Source: Sneathiella glossodoripedis JCM 23214
GTDB taxonomy: Bacteria; Pseudomonadota; Alphaproteobacteria; Sneathiellales; Sneathiellaceae
Direction of reading: 5' to 3'
Assembly (NCBI RefSeq): GCF_000616095.1
Contig: NZ_BAMS01000001.1
Span: forward strand, 620,001-684,000
DNA: 64,000 nt
Shown: in pieces, positions 17,168 through 26,786 of the stretch
Numbering within the stretch: the first letter of the stretch is position 1
How the letters are laid out: each line of letters begins with the position of its first letter
Notes under the pieces: generated by a model
Seen by the model: only the letters and a program-made list of their open reading frames with translations
What the model was told of the DNA's origin: nothing
The model's database searches: none
Position numbers and translations under genes: made by a program

Positions 17168-19839
17168 TTAAAGTTCGCGAGCAACTTCCACAACTTCAAA
17201 GCATTCGATAAAATCTCCAACCTGAATATCGTGGTAATTTTCAAATGCCATGCCGCATTCCATACCGGACTTGACTTCCTTGACTTCATCCTTGAAGCGT
17301 TTGAGTGTCGCCAGTGTTCCTTCATGGATGACAACGTCATCCCGCAGTAGACGAACCTTGGCGCCGCGTTTGACAGTGCCTTCTGTGACCATGCAACCGC
17401 CAATTTTACCAACCTTGGATATGTTGAACACCTCGCGAATTTCCGCATACCCCAGGAAATCCTCGCGCAATGTTGGCGCCAACATACCAGACAGCATAGC
17501 CTTGATGTCGTCGATTACATTGTAGATGACGGAGTAATACTGAATATCAATGCCTTTTGCTGATGCAGCCTCACGTGCCTGTTTATTGGCTCGAGTGTTA
17601 AAAGCAATGATCATAGCGTTGGAGGCGGCCGCCAGATTGACGTCAGATTCAGTTATACCGCCAACCGCTGACAGAAGAACATTTACCTTCACTTCATCGG
17701 TCGCAAGCTTCTCAAGAGAAGCGGAGATGGCTTCCGCAGAGCCTTGAACGTCGGCTTTGATCACAACAGGAAGTTCATCTGCAGTCCCTTCCTGAATTGC
17801 AGTAAACATTTGTTCAATTGATCCGCGAGCGGTTGCTGTAACTTTCTTCTCTTTCGCGACCTGCTGACGATATTCAGCAATTTCTTTTGCTTTGGCTTCG
17901 TTTTCGGTAACAACAAATTCGTCACCTGCCTCTGGGGTTCCCTGAATACCAAGGACCTCAACCGGGATGGATGGACCAGCTTCTTCAACCTGATTTCCGC
18001 GATAATCCAGAAGTGCTCGAACTTTACCGTAAGCTGGACCAGCAACAAAGTTATCGCCGATACGTAAAGTGCCACGTTTCACCAATATTGTTGCCACCAT
18101 ACCGCGGCCTGTCTCAATTTTGGCTTCAACTACAGACCCTTGTGCGCTGCGATCTGGGTTCGCTTTCAGCTCAAGAATCTCTGCCTGAAGCATAATCGCT
18201 TCTTGCAATTTATCAAGACCCGTACCCTGAAGCGCAGACACCTCTACCGAGAGGACGTCACCACCCATTTCCTCAACAAATATTTCATGCTGCAGAAGTT
18301 CCTGTCTAACCTTGTCAGGGTTTGCGCCCGGCTTGTCGCATTTGTTGATCGCAACAATAATGGGTACTTCCGCTGCTTTGGCGTGTTTGATTGCTTCAAT
18401 AGTCTGCGGCATCACGCTGTCATCTGCAGCAACCACCAGAATTACAACATCGGTGACCTGAGCACCGCGCATACGCATTGCTGTAAAGCTTCATGGCCCG
18501 GAGTGTCAAGAAATGTGATTGTATCACCCGATTTCAGTTTTACCTGATAGGCACCGATATGCTGGGTAATACCACCTGCTTCGCCGGCGGCCACGTCAGT
18601 TTTGCGCATAGCGTCAAGCAAGGAGGTTTTACCATGGTCCACATGTCCCATTATCGCAACAACAGGGGCGCGTGGAACCATATTTTCGTCTGTGTCTTCC
18701 TCGTCATCACCACCAAGGCCAATTTCCACGTCTGAGGCGGCGACACGTTTTGGAGTATGACCCAAGTCAGTCACAATAAGTTCCGCAGTGTCAGCATCGA
18801 TTGTTTGCGGAGGAGTGGCCATGATACCAAGTTTCATCAATGCCTTGACCACATCGACGACGCGTTCGCTCATACGGTTTGCAAGTTCCTGAACGGAAAT
18901 GACTTCGGGAATTGTAACTTCGCGATACACTTTCTGAGGTAAGTCCTCTGGCTGCATTTGCTGTTTCTTGCGTGCGCGCTTGATCGAGGCCAATGAACGT
19001 TGTTTCGGGCCCCGGTCATTTAATGCATCGCCAATTGTCAGACGACCTGAGCGTCTGCGCTGATCGTCTGCTCCGCGACGTGCACCAGATGGACGTTCTT
19101 CATTCCCACGGCTCGGCTTGGCAACTTTTTTACGAACACCGGTACGATCGCGGCCTGTATCTTCGACTTCGCCGCCCGTATTCCCTGAATCAGGGCGCGC
19201 TGAGGTCTTGGCAACTCTCGGTGCTGTCGTGCGTTTGGGCTCTTCCGCTTGTGGTTTAGCTTTCGCTTTTTCACGATGCTTGGCAGCCTGCGCTTCTTTG
19301 GCAGCAGCAGCTTCTTCAAGCAGTCTTTTTGCTTCCTCTTCCTCGGCACGTCTGCGTTCTTCGGGAGATCGGCGTTTTGCCGCACGTTCTTTTTCTTTTT
19401 TCTCTTTTTCTTCGATGCGTTTGCGGGCAGCTTCTTCTTCGGCCCTTTTCGCTTCTTCTTCTGCTTTTAACGCATCAAGTTTTTGCTGTTCTTCCTGTTG
19501 CTTCTTCGCAAGCAGAAGTGCAGCGGCGCGTGCGCTTTTCTCATCCTGAGTTAGTAGATTTGGATCTGACGCGGTTTCTTTCGAGCTGGCAGTCGCTGTG
19601 TTCTTTTTAACACTCAGCGTTTTTTTGGCGGCACTCGGTTTGGCTGATACAGTGGTTTTGGTCGCGCCAGCCGCTGGCGAGGCTCCGCGTTTTTTCCGCA
19701 CTTCTACTTGCACGGTCTTTGAGCGACCATGGCTGATGTTCTGGCGAACCTGACCGCTGTCACCGGCGTTCTTTTTCATTTCCAGCGGTTTGTTCAGGCT
19801 AAGCGATTTACGCCCACCCTTGTCGTTTGTATCAGTCAT
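17168..19839 (-). CDS. infB: Translation initiation factor IF-2 (reading frame broken by a single-base loss)
   Basis: IF-2 GTPase, which places initiator fMet-tRNA on the 30S subunit. The N-terminal half (19839-18442) holds a long charged region rich in Lys, Glu and Ala, then G1 GHVDHGKTS (about 398) and G3 DTPGHE (about 445). The frame then breaks, and the rest (18478-17168) continues from [15 protein letters not shown] with NKCD and domains II-IV. Adding one T to the TTT at 18487-18485 (minus strand) restores the conserved [12 protein letters not shown] and a continuous 890-residue protein. Because IF-2 is essential, a sequencing or assembly error is the likely cause. It starts 20 bases after ylxR. 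Confidence 0.95.
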
Positions 19840-19859
19840 TCCTACTCCGACCCGGTTCC

Positions 19860-20492
19860 TTAACTTACATTGTCGACATCCCGAAATTCTTGCAGTCTCG
19901 AGACTTCAATCAAAAACTTATCCGTCAGTCCATCTGGGGTTATCGCAATATGGACTGCATTTTCAAGCCCCACAGCCTGACTTAACTCTTCACCACTGAA
20001 TAATTCCACCAGCTTCAGGCTATGTGCCAGACGACTTAACTTCTGTCGCCCATCTACTGCGCCGTCGCTTGCCGCAATTAATACAGCAGCTTTGTTTGAT
20101 TTTAAAGCTGCTTCTACCTTTGCAAACCCGGTTTTCAACAAACCACGTTTTCTGCAAAGGCCAAGCAAATTCAAACATTTTTCCAAAAGAGCTTTGTCTA
20201 TTGCTTCCAAGATGCTCTCTGGAATTACTATTTTCTGTTTTGCTGATCGGGAAAACAGACCTTTCCTAATCGCAAGTTCTATATACTTTTTTGGACGCCT
20301 GATCCAGATTCCTCTTCCCGGCAATGATTTCTGGTGATCAAAAACCAGCATCCCATCCGGGGAAACCACAAATCTGAACAGATCATCCTTGGGAAGAACC
20401 TCACCGGTTACGATACATTTTCGCAAGGCCGTCTTGTGCTCTTCCCTCGATTTTGCAGGTTTATTCAGTTTCCTGTTCACCTGCTGTTTCAT
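19860..20492 (-). CDS. ylxR: YlxR-like RNA-binding protein (DUF448 plus L7Ae-like domain)
   Basis: A protein of about 210 residues. The N-terminal YlxR/DUF448 domain shows [19 protein letters not shown] and [20 protein letters not shown]-terminal ribosomal L7Ae/L30e-like domain follows ([20 protein letters not shown], then [13 protein letters not shown]). Fused two-domain forms are usual in alphaproteobacteria, and the gene conventionally lies between nusA and infB. A role in RNA or ribosome-linked regulation is inferred. The 5' end overlaps the nusA 3' end by about 32 bases; the start could also be the GTG at 20480. Confidence 0.88.
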   Translation of the reverse strand: MKQQVNRKLNKPAKSREEHKTALRKCIVTGEVLPKDDLFRFVVSPDGMLVFDHQKSLPGRGIWIRRPKKYIELAIRKGLFSRSAKQKIVIPESILEAIDKALLEKCLNLLGLCRKRGLLKTGFAKVEAALKSNKAAVLIAASDGAVDGRQKLSRLAHSLKLVELFSGEELSQAVGLENAVHIAITPDGLTDKFLIEVSRLQEFRDVDNVS

Positions 20493-22008
20493 CCTCTTCG
20501 AACCAATGGGCACGAGCAGCCATTACGATCTCATTGGCTTGGTCAAGGCTTAGGTTTGACCCTTTCAAAATACCATCTTCGGAATTGACCAACTCGTCAC
20601 CTGAAAGGTCTGCCAGATCATCCAGTGTTTTGATACCAGCTTCGCCCAAGGCAACTGCCATCGCAGGGGTTAGCCCTTCAATGTTGATAACGTCATCACT
20701 AACGTCCAGCGTCTCAAGCTTCTCAGCCATCTGTTGGTTGAAGGTTTCGATATATTCCTGGGCGCGACGGATCAATTCCTCGGCAACGTCTTCGTCAAAC
20801 CCTTCAATTTCAGCAATTTCCGACACATCAGTGAAGGTGAGATCCTCAATTGAGGTAAAGCCTTCTGTTGTCAATAATTGGGCAATGGTCTCATCAACAT
20901 CAAGGGCTTCCATGAAGTTTTTGGTTCGTTCGGCAAATTCGGCCTGGCGACGATTTGATTCTTCCTCTTCAGTCAGGATATCAATATCCCAGCCGGAAAG
21001 TTGCGTGGCCAGTCTTACATTTTGCCCGCGGCGGCCAATGGCCAATGATAGCTGGTCATCTGGAACCACCACTTCAATTTTGTTGGCCTCTTCATCCAGA
21101 ACAACTTTGGCAACCTCGGCAGGTGCCAATGCGTTCACAATGAAACTTGCCTGATCAGGTGACCAGGGAATAATGTCAATTTTTTCGCCCTGAAGCTCGT
21201 TGACTACTGCCTGAACACGAGCACCACGCATACCGACACACGCACCGACCGGATCAATGCTGGGATCGTTGGAAGTAACCGCAAATTTTGCACGGCTCCC
21301 TGGATCGCGGGCAACAGCCTTGATTTCAATGACACCATCGTAAATTTCTGGAACTTCCTGAGTAAACAGTTTGGCCATAAATTGAGGATGACTGCGGGAG
21401 AGGAAAATTTGAGGACCCCGCTGCTCGCGGCGGACATCAAAGATGTATGCACGAATTCTGTCACCTTGACGGAATGTTTCCCTAGGCAGCAGCTCGTCCC
21501 GTCGTACAACAGCGTCAGCTTTACCCAAATCAACAGTTACATTGCCATACTCTACGCGCTTGACAATACCATTGATAATATCGCCAACTCGGTCTTTATA
21601 CTCTTCATACTGCCGTTCACGTTCGGCTTCACGGACCTTTTGGACAATGACCTGTTTTGCTGTCTGAGCAGCAATTCGACCAAAATCAATTGGTGGAAGC
21701 GGGTCAGTCAACAAATCACCGATTTCACTACCAGGGACTTCCGACTGGGCCTGCTCAAGCGTGACCTGAGTTGCTTCATTCTCAACTTCTTCAACGACTT
21801 CGCGAACGCGGGCCAGACGAATTTCACCTGTGCTTCGATTAATGTTCGCGCGAATATCGTTTTCGTGACCGTACTTGGCTCGTGCGGCCTTCTGAATAGC
21901 CTCTTCCATGGCTTCCAGAACGATATCCCGGTCTATTAATTTCTCTCTGGCTACTGCATCTGCAACTTGCAGCAGTTCCAACCGATTTAAGCTTGCAGCC
22001 GATTCCAT
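20461..22008 (-). CDS. nusA: Transcription termination/antitermination protein NusA
   Basis: A 515-residue RNA polymerase-binding elongation factor. Order of domains: N-terminal RNAP-binding domain (about 1-130), S1 (about 135-200, with DIINGIVKRVEYGNVTVDLG), two KH domains (about 230-350, with SIDPVGACVGMRGARVQAV and LAIGRRGQNVRLA), then C-terminal helix-hairpin-helix repeats (about 365-515) with an acidic end. The start is the ATG at 22008, after rimP with a 27-base gap. The gene is co-transcribed with rimP, ylxR and infB in the conserved order. Confidence 0.97.
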   Translation of the reverse strand: MESAASLNRLELLQVADAVAREKLIDRDIVLEAMEEAIQKAARAKYGHENDIRANINRSTGEIRLARVREVVEEVENEATQVTLEQAQSEVPGSEIGDLLTDPLPPIDFGRIAAQTAKQVIVQKVREAERERQYEEYKDRVGDIINGIVKRVEYGNVTVDLGKADAVVRRDELLPRETFRQGDRIRAYIFDVRREQRGPQIFLSRSHPQFMAKLFTQEVPEIYDGVIEIKAVARDPGSRAKFAVTSNDPSIDPVGACVGMRGARVQAVVNELQGEKIDIIPWSPDQASFIVNALAPAEVAKVVLDEEANKIEVVVPDDQLSLAIGRRGQNVRLATQLSGWDIDILTEEEESNRRQAEFAERTKNFMEALDVDETIAQLLTTEGFTSIEDLTFTDVSEIAEIEGFDEDVAEELIRRAQEYIETFNQQMAEKLETLDVSDDVINIEGLTPAMAVALGEAGIKTLDDLADLSGDELVNSEDGILKGSNLSLDQANEIVMAARAHWFEEDETAGEQETE

Positions 22009-22035
22009 GACTTCAATTCCGTCCTATAGCTTTGA

Positions 22036-22548
22036 TCAGGACTTGTTGCTGCTTTGACTTGCAGCAATCAACTCATCCGTTAACACCAGCTTTGCCTTTC
22101 GTAAATCTGAAAAAGGCAATTCCCATTTTTCTCCAGCACTATCAAGCACGAGAATATTTTCATCCTCAACGCCCAACAATTTTCCACGGTAACGGCGCTG
22201 GCCATTGACCGCTTCATCCAATTCAACTTTCGCCTCAAAACCGGCCCATTTTTCGAAGTCTTTCAGACGTGTCAAAGGGCGGTCGATGCCTGGAGAGGAG
22301 ACTTCCAGATTATAGGCATCAGAAATTGGATCTTCCACATCAAGTATTGCTGAAACTGCATGGCTGACTTCCTCGCAACCGTCAATGGTCATCGTTCCAT
22401 CTGCTTTTTCAGCCATCACCTGTAACACGGGGTTTTCGCCGCCGGTGAAGGTTACCCGCACCAGTTCGTAACCCAAATCCTGTAGTGTAGGTTCAATCAG
22501 ATCAGCAATTTTTGTAGTCGGATCCACTGAATATCTCTCACTTCTCAT
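22036..22548 (-). CDS. rimP: Ribosome maturation factor RimP
   Basis: About 170 residues; needed for late 30S assembly. The alpha/beta N-terminal domain has LGYELVRVTFTGGENPVLQV and SHAVSAILDVEDPISDAYNL. The diagnostic EVSSPGIDRPLTRLKDFEKW lies near the middle, and an Sm-like C-terminal domain follows. The ATG at 22548 is my preferred start. A TTG further upstream (22566) and a downstream GTG are possible. It is first in the rimP-nusA-ylxR-infB operon. Confidence 0.92.
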   Translation of the reverse strand: MRSERYSVDPTTKIADLIEPTLQDLGYELVRVTFTGGENPVLQVMAEKADGTMTIDGCEEVSHAVSAILDVEDPISDAYNLEVSSPGIDRPLTRLKDFEKWAGFEAKVELDEAVNGQRRYRGKLLGVEDENILVLDSAGEKWELPFSDLRKAKLVLTDELIAASQSSNKS

Positions 22549-22589
22549 CGACCCAAGGAGCAACAAAATGCTTTAAAAGGGCCCATAAA

Positions 22590-22614
22590 CAAAAACAGCG
22601 GACCAGAGGCCCAC
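22590..22614 (-). terminator. Possible leader attenuator upstream of rimP
   Basis: On the minus strand GTGGGCC (22614-22608) can pair with GGTCCGC (22604-22598), with two G-U pairs and a 3-base loop, and is followed by a T-rich stretch (TGTTTTTG). It lies between the candidate promoter and rimP, where nusA-operon leaders in other bacteria carry attenuators. The short loop makes this uncertain. Confidence 0.35.
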
Positions 22615-22664
22615 CGTTCAAACAGCTTATCCTTACGGTAAGCGAACAGTACTAATTTAGCGCT

Positions 22665-22692
22665 ATAATAGCCAAAGCGAAGGTAATGCCAA
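22665..22692 (-). promoter_or_regulatory. Candidate promoter of the rimP-nusA-infB operon
   Basis: On the minus strand TTGGCA (22692-22687) and TATTAT (22670-22665) are 16 bases apart, about 120 bp upstream of rimP. trmB ends at 22718, so this gap is the natural place for the operon promoter. Confidence 0.45.
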
Positions 22693-22717
22693 GTTTTTTC
22701 TTGTCTTCCCTACACTA

Positions 22718-23416
22718 TTAATGACGCGATTTGCGTTTGAAACGGTAATAAACAGACCTTCGGTCTTCGCGAAGTGCTTTAGCTTCATACCGGGTTTGCG
22801 GCCAGTCTTCGCCGCGAACAAGCCAGTCATTGGGTTGTTCAGCAAGCCACTCGAAGTCCTCTGACGCTAAAAAATGGTGAAGAATCCAAGCGCCATAGTC
22901 CAAATGGTCGGTACCCACTCGCAGGATGCAATTATCGTCCAAGACCCTTGCAAGGGCTCGAATGTTTGTTTCTGAAACGAATCGCCGTTTATGGTGAGAG
23001 GATTTTGGCCAGGGATCCGCGAATAACAAAAACGCTTTTTTGATTGAAGCGTCTGGTAGCTTTGCTAATAAATGCTCTGCCGCTTCATTATGGATACGAA
23101 CATTGTCTAGGTTTTTTGCTTCAATTTTTGCAAGCAAGGATGCGACGCCATTGAGAAAAGGTTCGCACCCGATAATGCCTGCGTCTGGATTATGTTCAGC
23201 TTGCCAAGCTAGATGTTCACCAGCACCAAATCCAATTTCCAGCCAGTATTCGGACTGGTTCTTTGAAAAAAGATCGCTTGGCGTCAGGCGTTCACCGTCC
23301 ATCGGAACGGTGAGTTTTGGCAGCATTCCGTCAACCAGTTTCTGTTGGCTTTGCCGAAGAGATTTACCTCTTCGGCGACCATACAGTATACGTTTTCTCT
23401 GGGAGCCAGTTTGCAT
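22718..23416 (-). CDS. trmB: tRNA (guanine-N7-)-methyltransferase
   Basis: A 232-residue SAM-dependent enzyme forming m7G46 in tRNA. The SAM-binding motif is WLEIGFGAGEHL (about 53-64). LLFADPWPKSSHHKRRFV (about 130-147) is the catalytic and tRNA-binding hallmark. The N-terminal basic stretch RKRILYGRRRGKSLR is typical. The start is the ATG at 23416; it lies 11 bases beyond the metK stop codon on the same strand, and the enzyme uses the SAM that MetK makes. Confidence 0.96.
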   Translation of the reverse strand: MQTGSQRKRILYGRRRGKSLRQSQQKLVDGMLPKLTVPMDGERLTPSDLFSKNQSEYWLEIGFGAGEHLAWQAEHNPDAGIIGCEPFLNGVASLLAKIEAKNLDNVRIHNEAAEHLLAKLPDASIKKAFLLFADPWPKSSHHKRRFVSETNIRALARVLDDNCILRVGTDHLDYGAWILHHFLASEDFEWLAEQPNDWLVRGEDWPQTRYEAKALREDRRSVYYRFKRKSRH

Positions 23417-23427
23417 TGGTCTGAAAA

Positions 23428-24596
23428 TCAGGCGAAGGCAGATTTCAGCTCGTCAACCAGATCCAGTTTCTCCCAAGAGAAACCGCCATCATCTTGAGCA
23501 TGCCGGCCAAAATGACCATATGCTGCTGTTCGTGCATAAATGGGCCGGTTAAGTTTCAGGTGCTCTCTAATACCGCGCGGGCTCAAATCCATGACCTGCA
23601 TCAGTACTTCAGAAAGCCTGTTTTCATCTACTTGCCCTGTCCCGTAAAGGTCCACATACAGCGAGAGTGGTTTTGAAACACCGATAGCATAGGATACCTG
23701 TATGCAGCATTTTTCAGCGAGTCCGGCTGCCACAACATTTTTCGCCAGATAACGCGATGCGTAAGCTGCTGAGCGGTCAACTTTGGTAGGGTCCTTGCCA
23801 GAAAAGGCACCGCCACCATGTGGGGCAGCGCCGCCATAAGTGTCCACGATGATTTTGCGGCCGGTCAAACCTGCGTCACCATCTGGCCCTCCAATAACGA
23901 ACTTACCTGTTGGGTTTACATAAAACTCATCTTCTGGGCACATCCAGCCATCGGGTAGTGCTTCCGTTACATATTTGCGCACTACTTCACGGACTTCCTC
24001 AGTCTCAACACCATCTGCATGCTGCGTGGATACAACGACAGAGGTTGCTCGGACCGGTTTCCCATTTTCGTAAGCAAGTGTTACTTGGCTTTTTGAATCG
24101 GGCCCTAGGATGCTTTCCGCACCAGAGTGTCGAGCTCCGGCCAGAAGTTTGAGAATATTGTGGGAGTAGTATATGGGAGCCGGCATCAGTACGTCTGTTT
24201 CATTCACAGCAAAGCCGAACATTATCCCCTGATCACCCGCGCTTCATCTTTATTGCCAGCAGCATCAACACCCTGGGCAATATCCACAGATTGTTCGTGA
24301 AGAAAAATATCCACGGCAGCATTTTTCCAATGAAAGCCGTCCTGCTCATAACCGATTTCGCGTACTGCTTCGCGAGCTGTTTCCTCGATAAGGTCTTTGG
24401 TAATTTCTGCAGGGCCCCGCACTTCGCCGCCCAAAACAATCCTGTTTGTGGTTGTTAAGGTTTCGCAAGCTACTCGGGAGTAGGGATCTTTTGAAAGATA
24501 CAGATCAACGATTGCATCAGAAATGCGATCGCATACTTTATCAGGATGTCCTTCGGACACTGATTCACTTGTAAATAGATAATTGGAATTTTGCAC
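23428..24596 (-). CDS. metK: S-adenosylmethionine synthetase (reading frame broken by a single-base loss)
   Basis: MetK makes SAM from methionine and ATP. The N-terminal part (24596-24222) holds [20 protein letters not shown] and ends prematurely after GNKDE. The rest (from about 24241 down to 23428) has [36 protein letters not shown] and the usual C-terminus. Adding one G after GAA, at plus 24241-24243, restores [16 protein letters not shown] and a 389-residue enzyme, the normal length. metK is essential, so a sequence error is likely. The start is a GTG at 24596, with no ATG in frame and no strong ribosome-binding site. Confidence 0.94.
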
Positions 24597-24630
24597 TGTC
24601 AGTCTCGACTTTCATATCAGTGATTGCTGC

Positions 24631-24643
24631 AAACCAATGGTTT
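24631..24643. promoter_or_regulatory. Palindrome in the metK leader
   Basis: AAACCAATGGTTT is a perfect 6-1-6 palindrome flanked by GC and CGC, about 35 bases upstream of the metK start and downstream of the candidate promoter. Its place in the leader fits a repressor operator, possibly for the adjacent XRE regulator. That link is inferred. Confidence 0.4.
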
Positions 24644-24667
24644 CGCAAATTGATTGTAAGATCGAGC

Positions 24668-24695
24668 AATGTAACTTTCTTGCCCGAGGGGTCAA
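24668..24695 (-). promoter_or_regulatory. Candidate metK promoter
   Basis: On the minus strand TTGACC (24695-24690) and TACATT (24673-24668) are separated by 16 bases, about 70 bp upstream of metK and just after the XRE regulator gene. Confidence 0.4.
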
Positions 24696-24704
24696 GAAGA
24701 ATAT

Positions 24705-25115
24705 TTATTCGTCATCCGAGTCCAGTTGCTGATCACTGATCGCTTTTATGAGTTCCAGCACTCTCCTGCGCGTATCTTCGTCTGATATGCTATAATATGC
24801 TCGGGTCAGTTGTTGTGTTTCTCGTTTATCAAATGGATGGGCAACAAACGATTCACCGTTTTCGGCAACGGCACCGTTTGAATGTTGGATGCTTTCGGGC
24901 ATATCTTCAAAGAAATAGGCAGTTGGAACTTTCAGAAGGCGGCTGATTTCATAAAGCCGACTTGCTCCAACTCGATTGGCCCCTTTTTCGTATTTTTGAA
25001 TTTGTTGGAATGTCAACCCCAGATCCTTGCCGAGTTTTTCCTGACTAATGCGCAAGAAATTGCGGCGTTCTCTCAATCGACTTCCAACATGAACATCTAC
25101 CGGATGATGTGACAT
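24705..25115 (-). CDS. XRE-family (Cro/C1-type HTH) transcriptional regulator
   Basis: A 136-residue DNA-binding protein. An HTH_3 domain covers about residues 10-70 (GSRLRERRNFLRISQEKLGK, then LTFQQIQKYEKGANRVGASR). An acidic, helical C-terminal part follows (EDTRRRVLELIKAISDQQLD). This type is widely conserved between lnt and metK in alphaproteobacteria; PhrR of Sinorhizobium is a similar protein. The target is not known, but the palindrome before metK is a candidate. The start is the ATG at 25115. Confidence 0.88.
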   Translation of the reverse strand: MSHHPVDVHVGSRLRERRNFLRISQEKLGKDLGLTFQQIQKYEKGANRVGASRLYEISRLLKVPTAYFFEDMPESIQHSNGAVAENGESFVAHPFDKRETQQLTRAYYSISDEDTRRRVLELIKAISDQQLDSDDE

Positions 25116-25235
25116 TGCATGTACCCCTCTTTTGTCAACGGAACATATTCTAGTTGATTTAAAGAACCCTTAACAACTACCGGCATGGCAAATTAAGGTG
25201 ATTTTTGTGAAATTTTTGACTGAAAATCTGGTAAA

Positions 25236-26786
25236 TTAGTGAAACCTTCTAATCGTGAGACCGATAGTTAAAAAAATCACACATGTTACCAAAGGTAGAA
25301 TCTCGCCGATTCTGCCATAAAGAGTTCTATTCTCCAAGGCCTTAGGAATACTTGTATCGATGATTCCGGCTTTTGTCGGGGGGATCTCATCTAATATGCG
25401 GCCGTACCCATCCACTACAGCAGATATTCCCTTGTTTGCAGATCTGATCAATGAAACTCCTTGTTCTATGGCCCGAGTTCGAGAGATTACGAAATGTTGA
25501 TAGGGGCCAGACGTGTGCCCAAACCAGGCATCATTTGTTACGTTGAGGATCCAGTCGAACTCGTCGTCAGATTTAACTTCCCACGGGAATGTGACCTCGT
25601 AGCAAATCAATGTGCGAAAAGGTGGCAATCCAGCAAGTTTCATCACATCATTAGCTCCTGGAGGAGGAAATGAAAAATCAGACATGTTATCCAATGCCGG
25701 AATAAGACTTGAAACCCCTGAACTTTCGAGGAAGGATCGCAGAGGTAAGTATTCGCCATATGGCAATAGGTGCCTTTTGTCATAAACACCGATTATCTCT
25801 CCAGTGCTCGACAAGGCCTGAACGCTGTTCCAGTATTTGCGCTCAACTGGATCCCGTCTAGGGGCACCGGTGATAAGCGCTCCTTCTTTTGGAGCAAGTC
25901 GTTGCAAATACCCTGAAATCCGCTCATCCGTGGTTATAAAGAAAGGAACTGCTGTCTCTGGCCAGATCAGATATCTAAACTCACCGGCCTCGGAACGGCT
26001 TAACTTCTCAAGATTTTGAACATGCGAAAATCGTGTTTCGGTTTTCCACTTGGTTTCCTGATCATTGTTTGGCTGGACTATTCGGATTTCACTGTTTTCT
26101 ATATTTTCTAAGGGGGGAGAATTAAGGCGCAAGGTTCCTATGGTTACGAGGGCCAAAATCAACAGGCTGTCAGCCAGCATGAAGTAGTTTTTTTTCCGAA
26201 CAGATAGTGATGTTTCGGTTAAAAGTGCGGGCACGGAACAGACGAAAACAGTTACCAGTGTAAGCCCGTATATCCCAACATAGGCGGTCCATTGCAACAT
26301 GGGAAGGATGTCCCCCCAAGCATACCCAATCAGGTTCCATGGAAATCCAGTGAATAATATTCCGCGAATATATTCGAGCATTGTCCACGAGGCAGCAAAG
26401 ATAAAAATCCGGGCAATGCCTTTTGCTTGCAAGACATATAAAATAAAAGTTGAAAGCCCGGTAAATATGGCCAGACATGCGGGTAGAACTAAAGTTGGAA
26501 TTGGAATTAGGGCAGCATGGGCTCCCGCGTCAATCGTAAAGGCAACGCCTATCCAGTAAAGACCAGCTGTGAAATATCCAAATCCAAACCACCAACCGAT
26601 GAAGAAGGATTGCTTTTTGTTTCGGGTTTCTGCTGTCAGGATAAGTAACAGAGAAAGGCAGACAGGTAGTAGAAAGATAATATGAAGTGGCGCCAATGTC
26701 GCCGCCAGTAATATACCTGCAAACAGCGATAATGCTGATTTTTTCCAGAATGTGAGCTCTGACAGACGGATAAGCTTTAAATTCAT
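25236..26786 (-). CDS. lnt: Apolipoprotein N-acyltransferase
   Basis: A 516-residue inner-membrane enzyme that adds the third acyl chain to bacterial lipoproteins. The N-terminal half has six to seven membrane helices. The periplasmic nitrilase domain (about 225-480) carries the Glu-Lys-Cys triad in YLIWPETAVPF, YDKRHLLPYGEYLP and RTLICYEVTFP. A final C-terminal helix follows. Its ATG overlaps the corC stop codon (ATGA, 26783-26786), showing translational coupling. Confidence 0.96.
   Translation of the reverse strand: MNLKLIRLSELTFWKKSALSLFAGILLAATLAPLHIIFLLPVCLSLLLILTAETRNKKQSFFIGWWFGFGYFTAGLYWIGVAFTIDAGAHAALIPIPTLVLPACLAIFTGLSTFILYVLQAKGIARIFIFAASWTMLEYIRGILFTGFPWNLIGYAWGDILPMLQWTAYVGIYGLTLVTVFVCSVPALLTETSLSVRKKNYFMLADSLLILALVTIGTLRLNSPPLENIENSEIRIVQPNNDQETKWKTETRFSHVQNLEKLSRSEAGEFRYLIWPETAVPFFITTDERISGYLQRLAPKEGALITGAPRRDPVERKYWNSVQALSSTGEIIGVYDKRHLLPYGEYLPLRSFLESSGVSSLIPALDNMSDFSFPPPGANDVMKLAGLPPFRTLICYEVTFPWEVKSDDEFDWILNVTNDAWFGHTSGPYQHFVISRTRAIEQGVSLIRSANKGISAVVDGYGRILDEIPPTKAGIIDTSIPKALENRTLYGRIGEILPLVTCVIFLTIGLTIRRFH

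Noticed and set aside
18442-18490. Programmed -1 frameshifting in infB
   Set aside because: No X-XXY-YYZ slippery site or strong downstream hairpin was seen; similar breaks in metK, tsaB and mutS point to sequence error.
19118-19549. A 143-codon plus-strand Ser-rich frame opposite infB
   Set aside because: It mirrors the Lys/Glu/Ala repeats of the IF-2 N-terminal region on the other strand.
20453-21154. A 233-codon plus-strand frame opposite nusA
   Set aside because: It is Ser/Thr-rich, has no family resemblance and is fully antisense to the well-conserved nusA.
21382-21939. A 185-codon plus-strand frame opposite nusA
   Set aside because: Shadow frame opposite conserved coding sequence; no ribosome-binding site or motif.
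24597-24704. A SAM-binding riboswitch before metK
   Set aside because: The leader is short and I could not match SAM-II, SAM/SAH or SAM-V consensus parts; only a promoter and a palindrome were seen.
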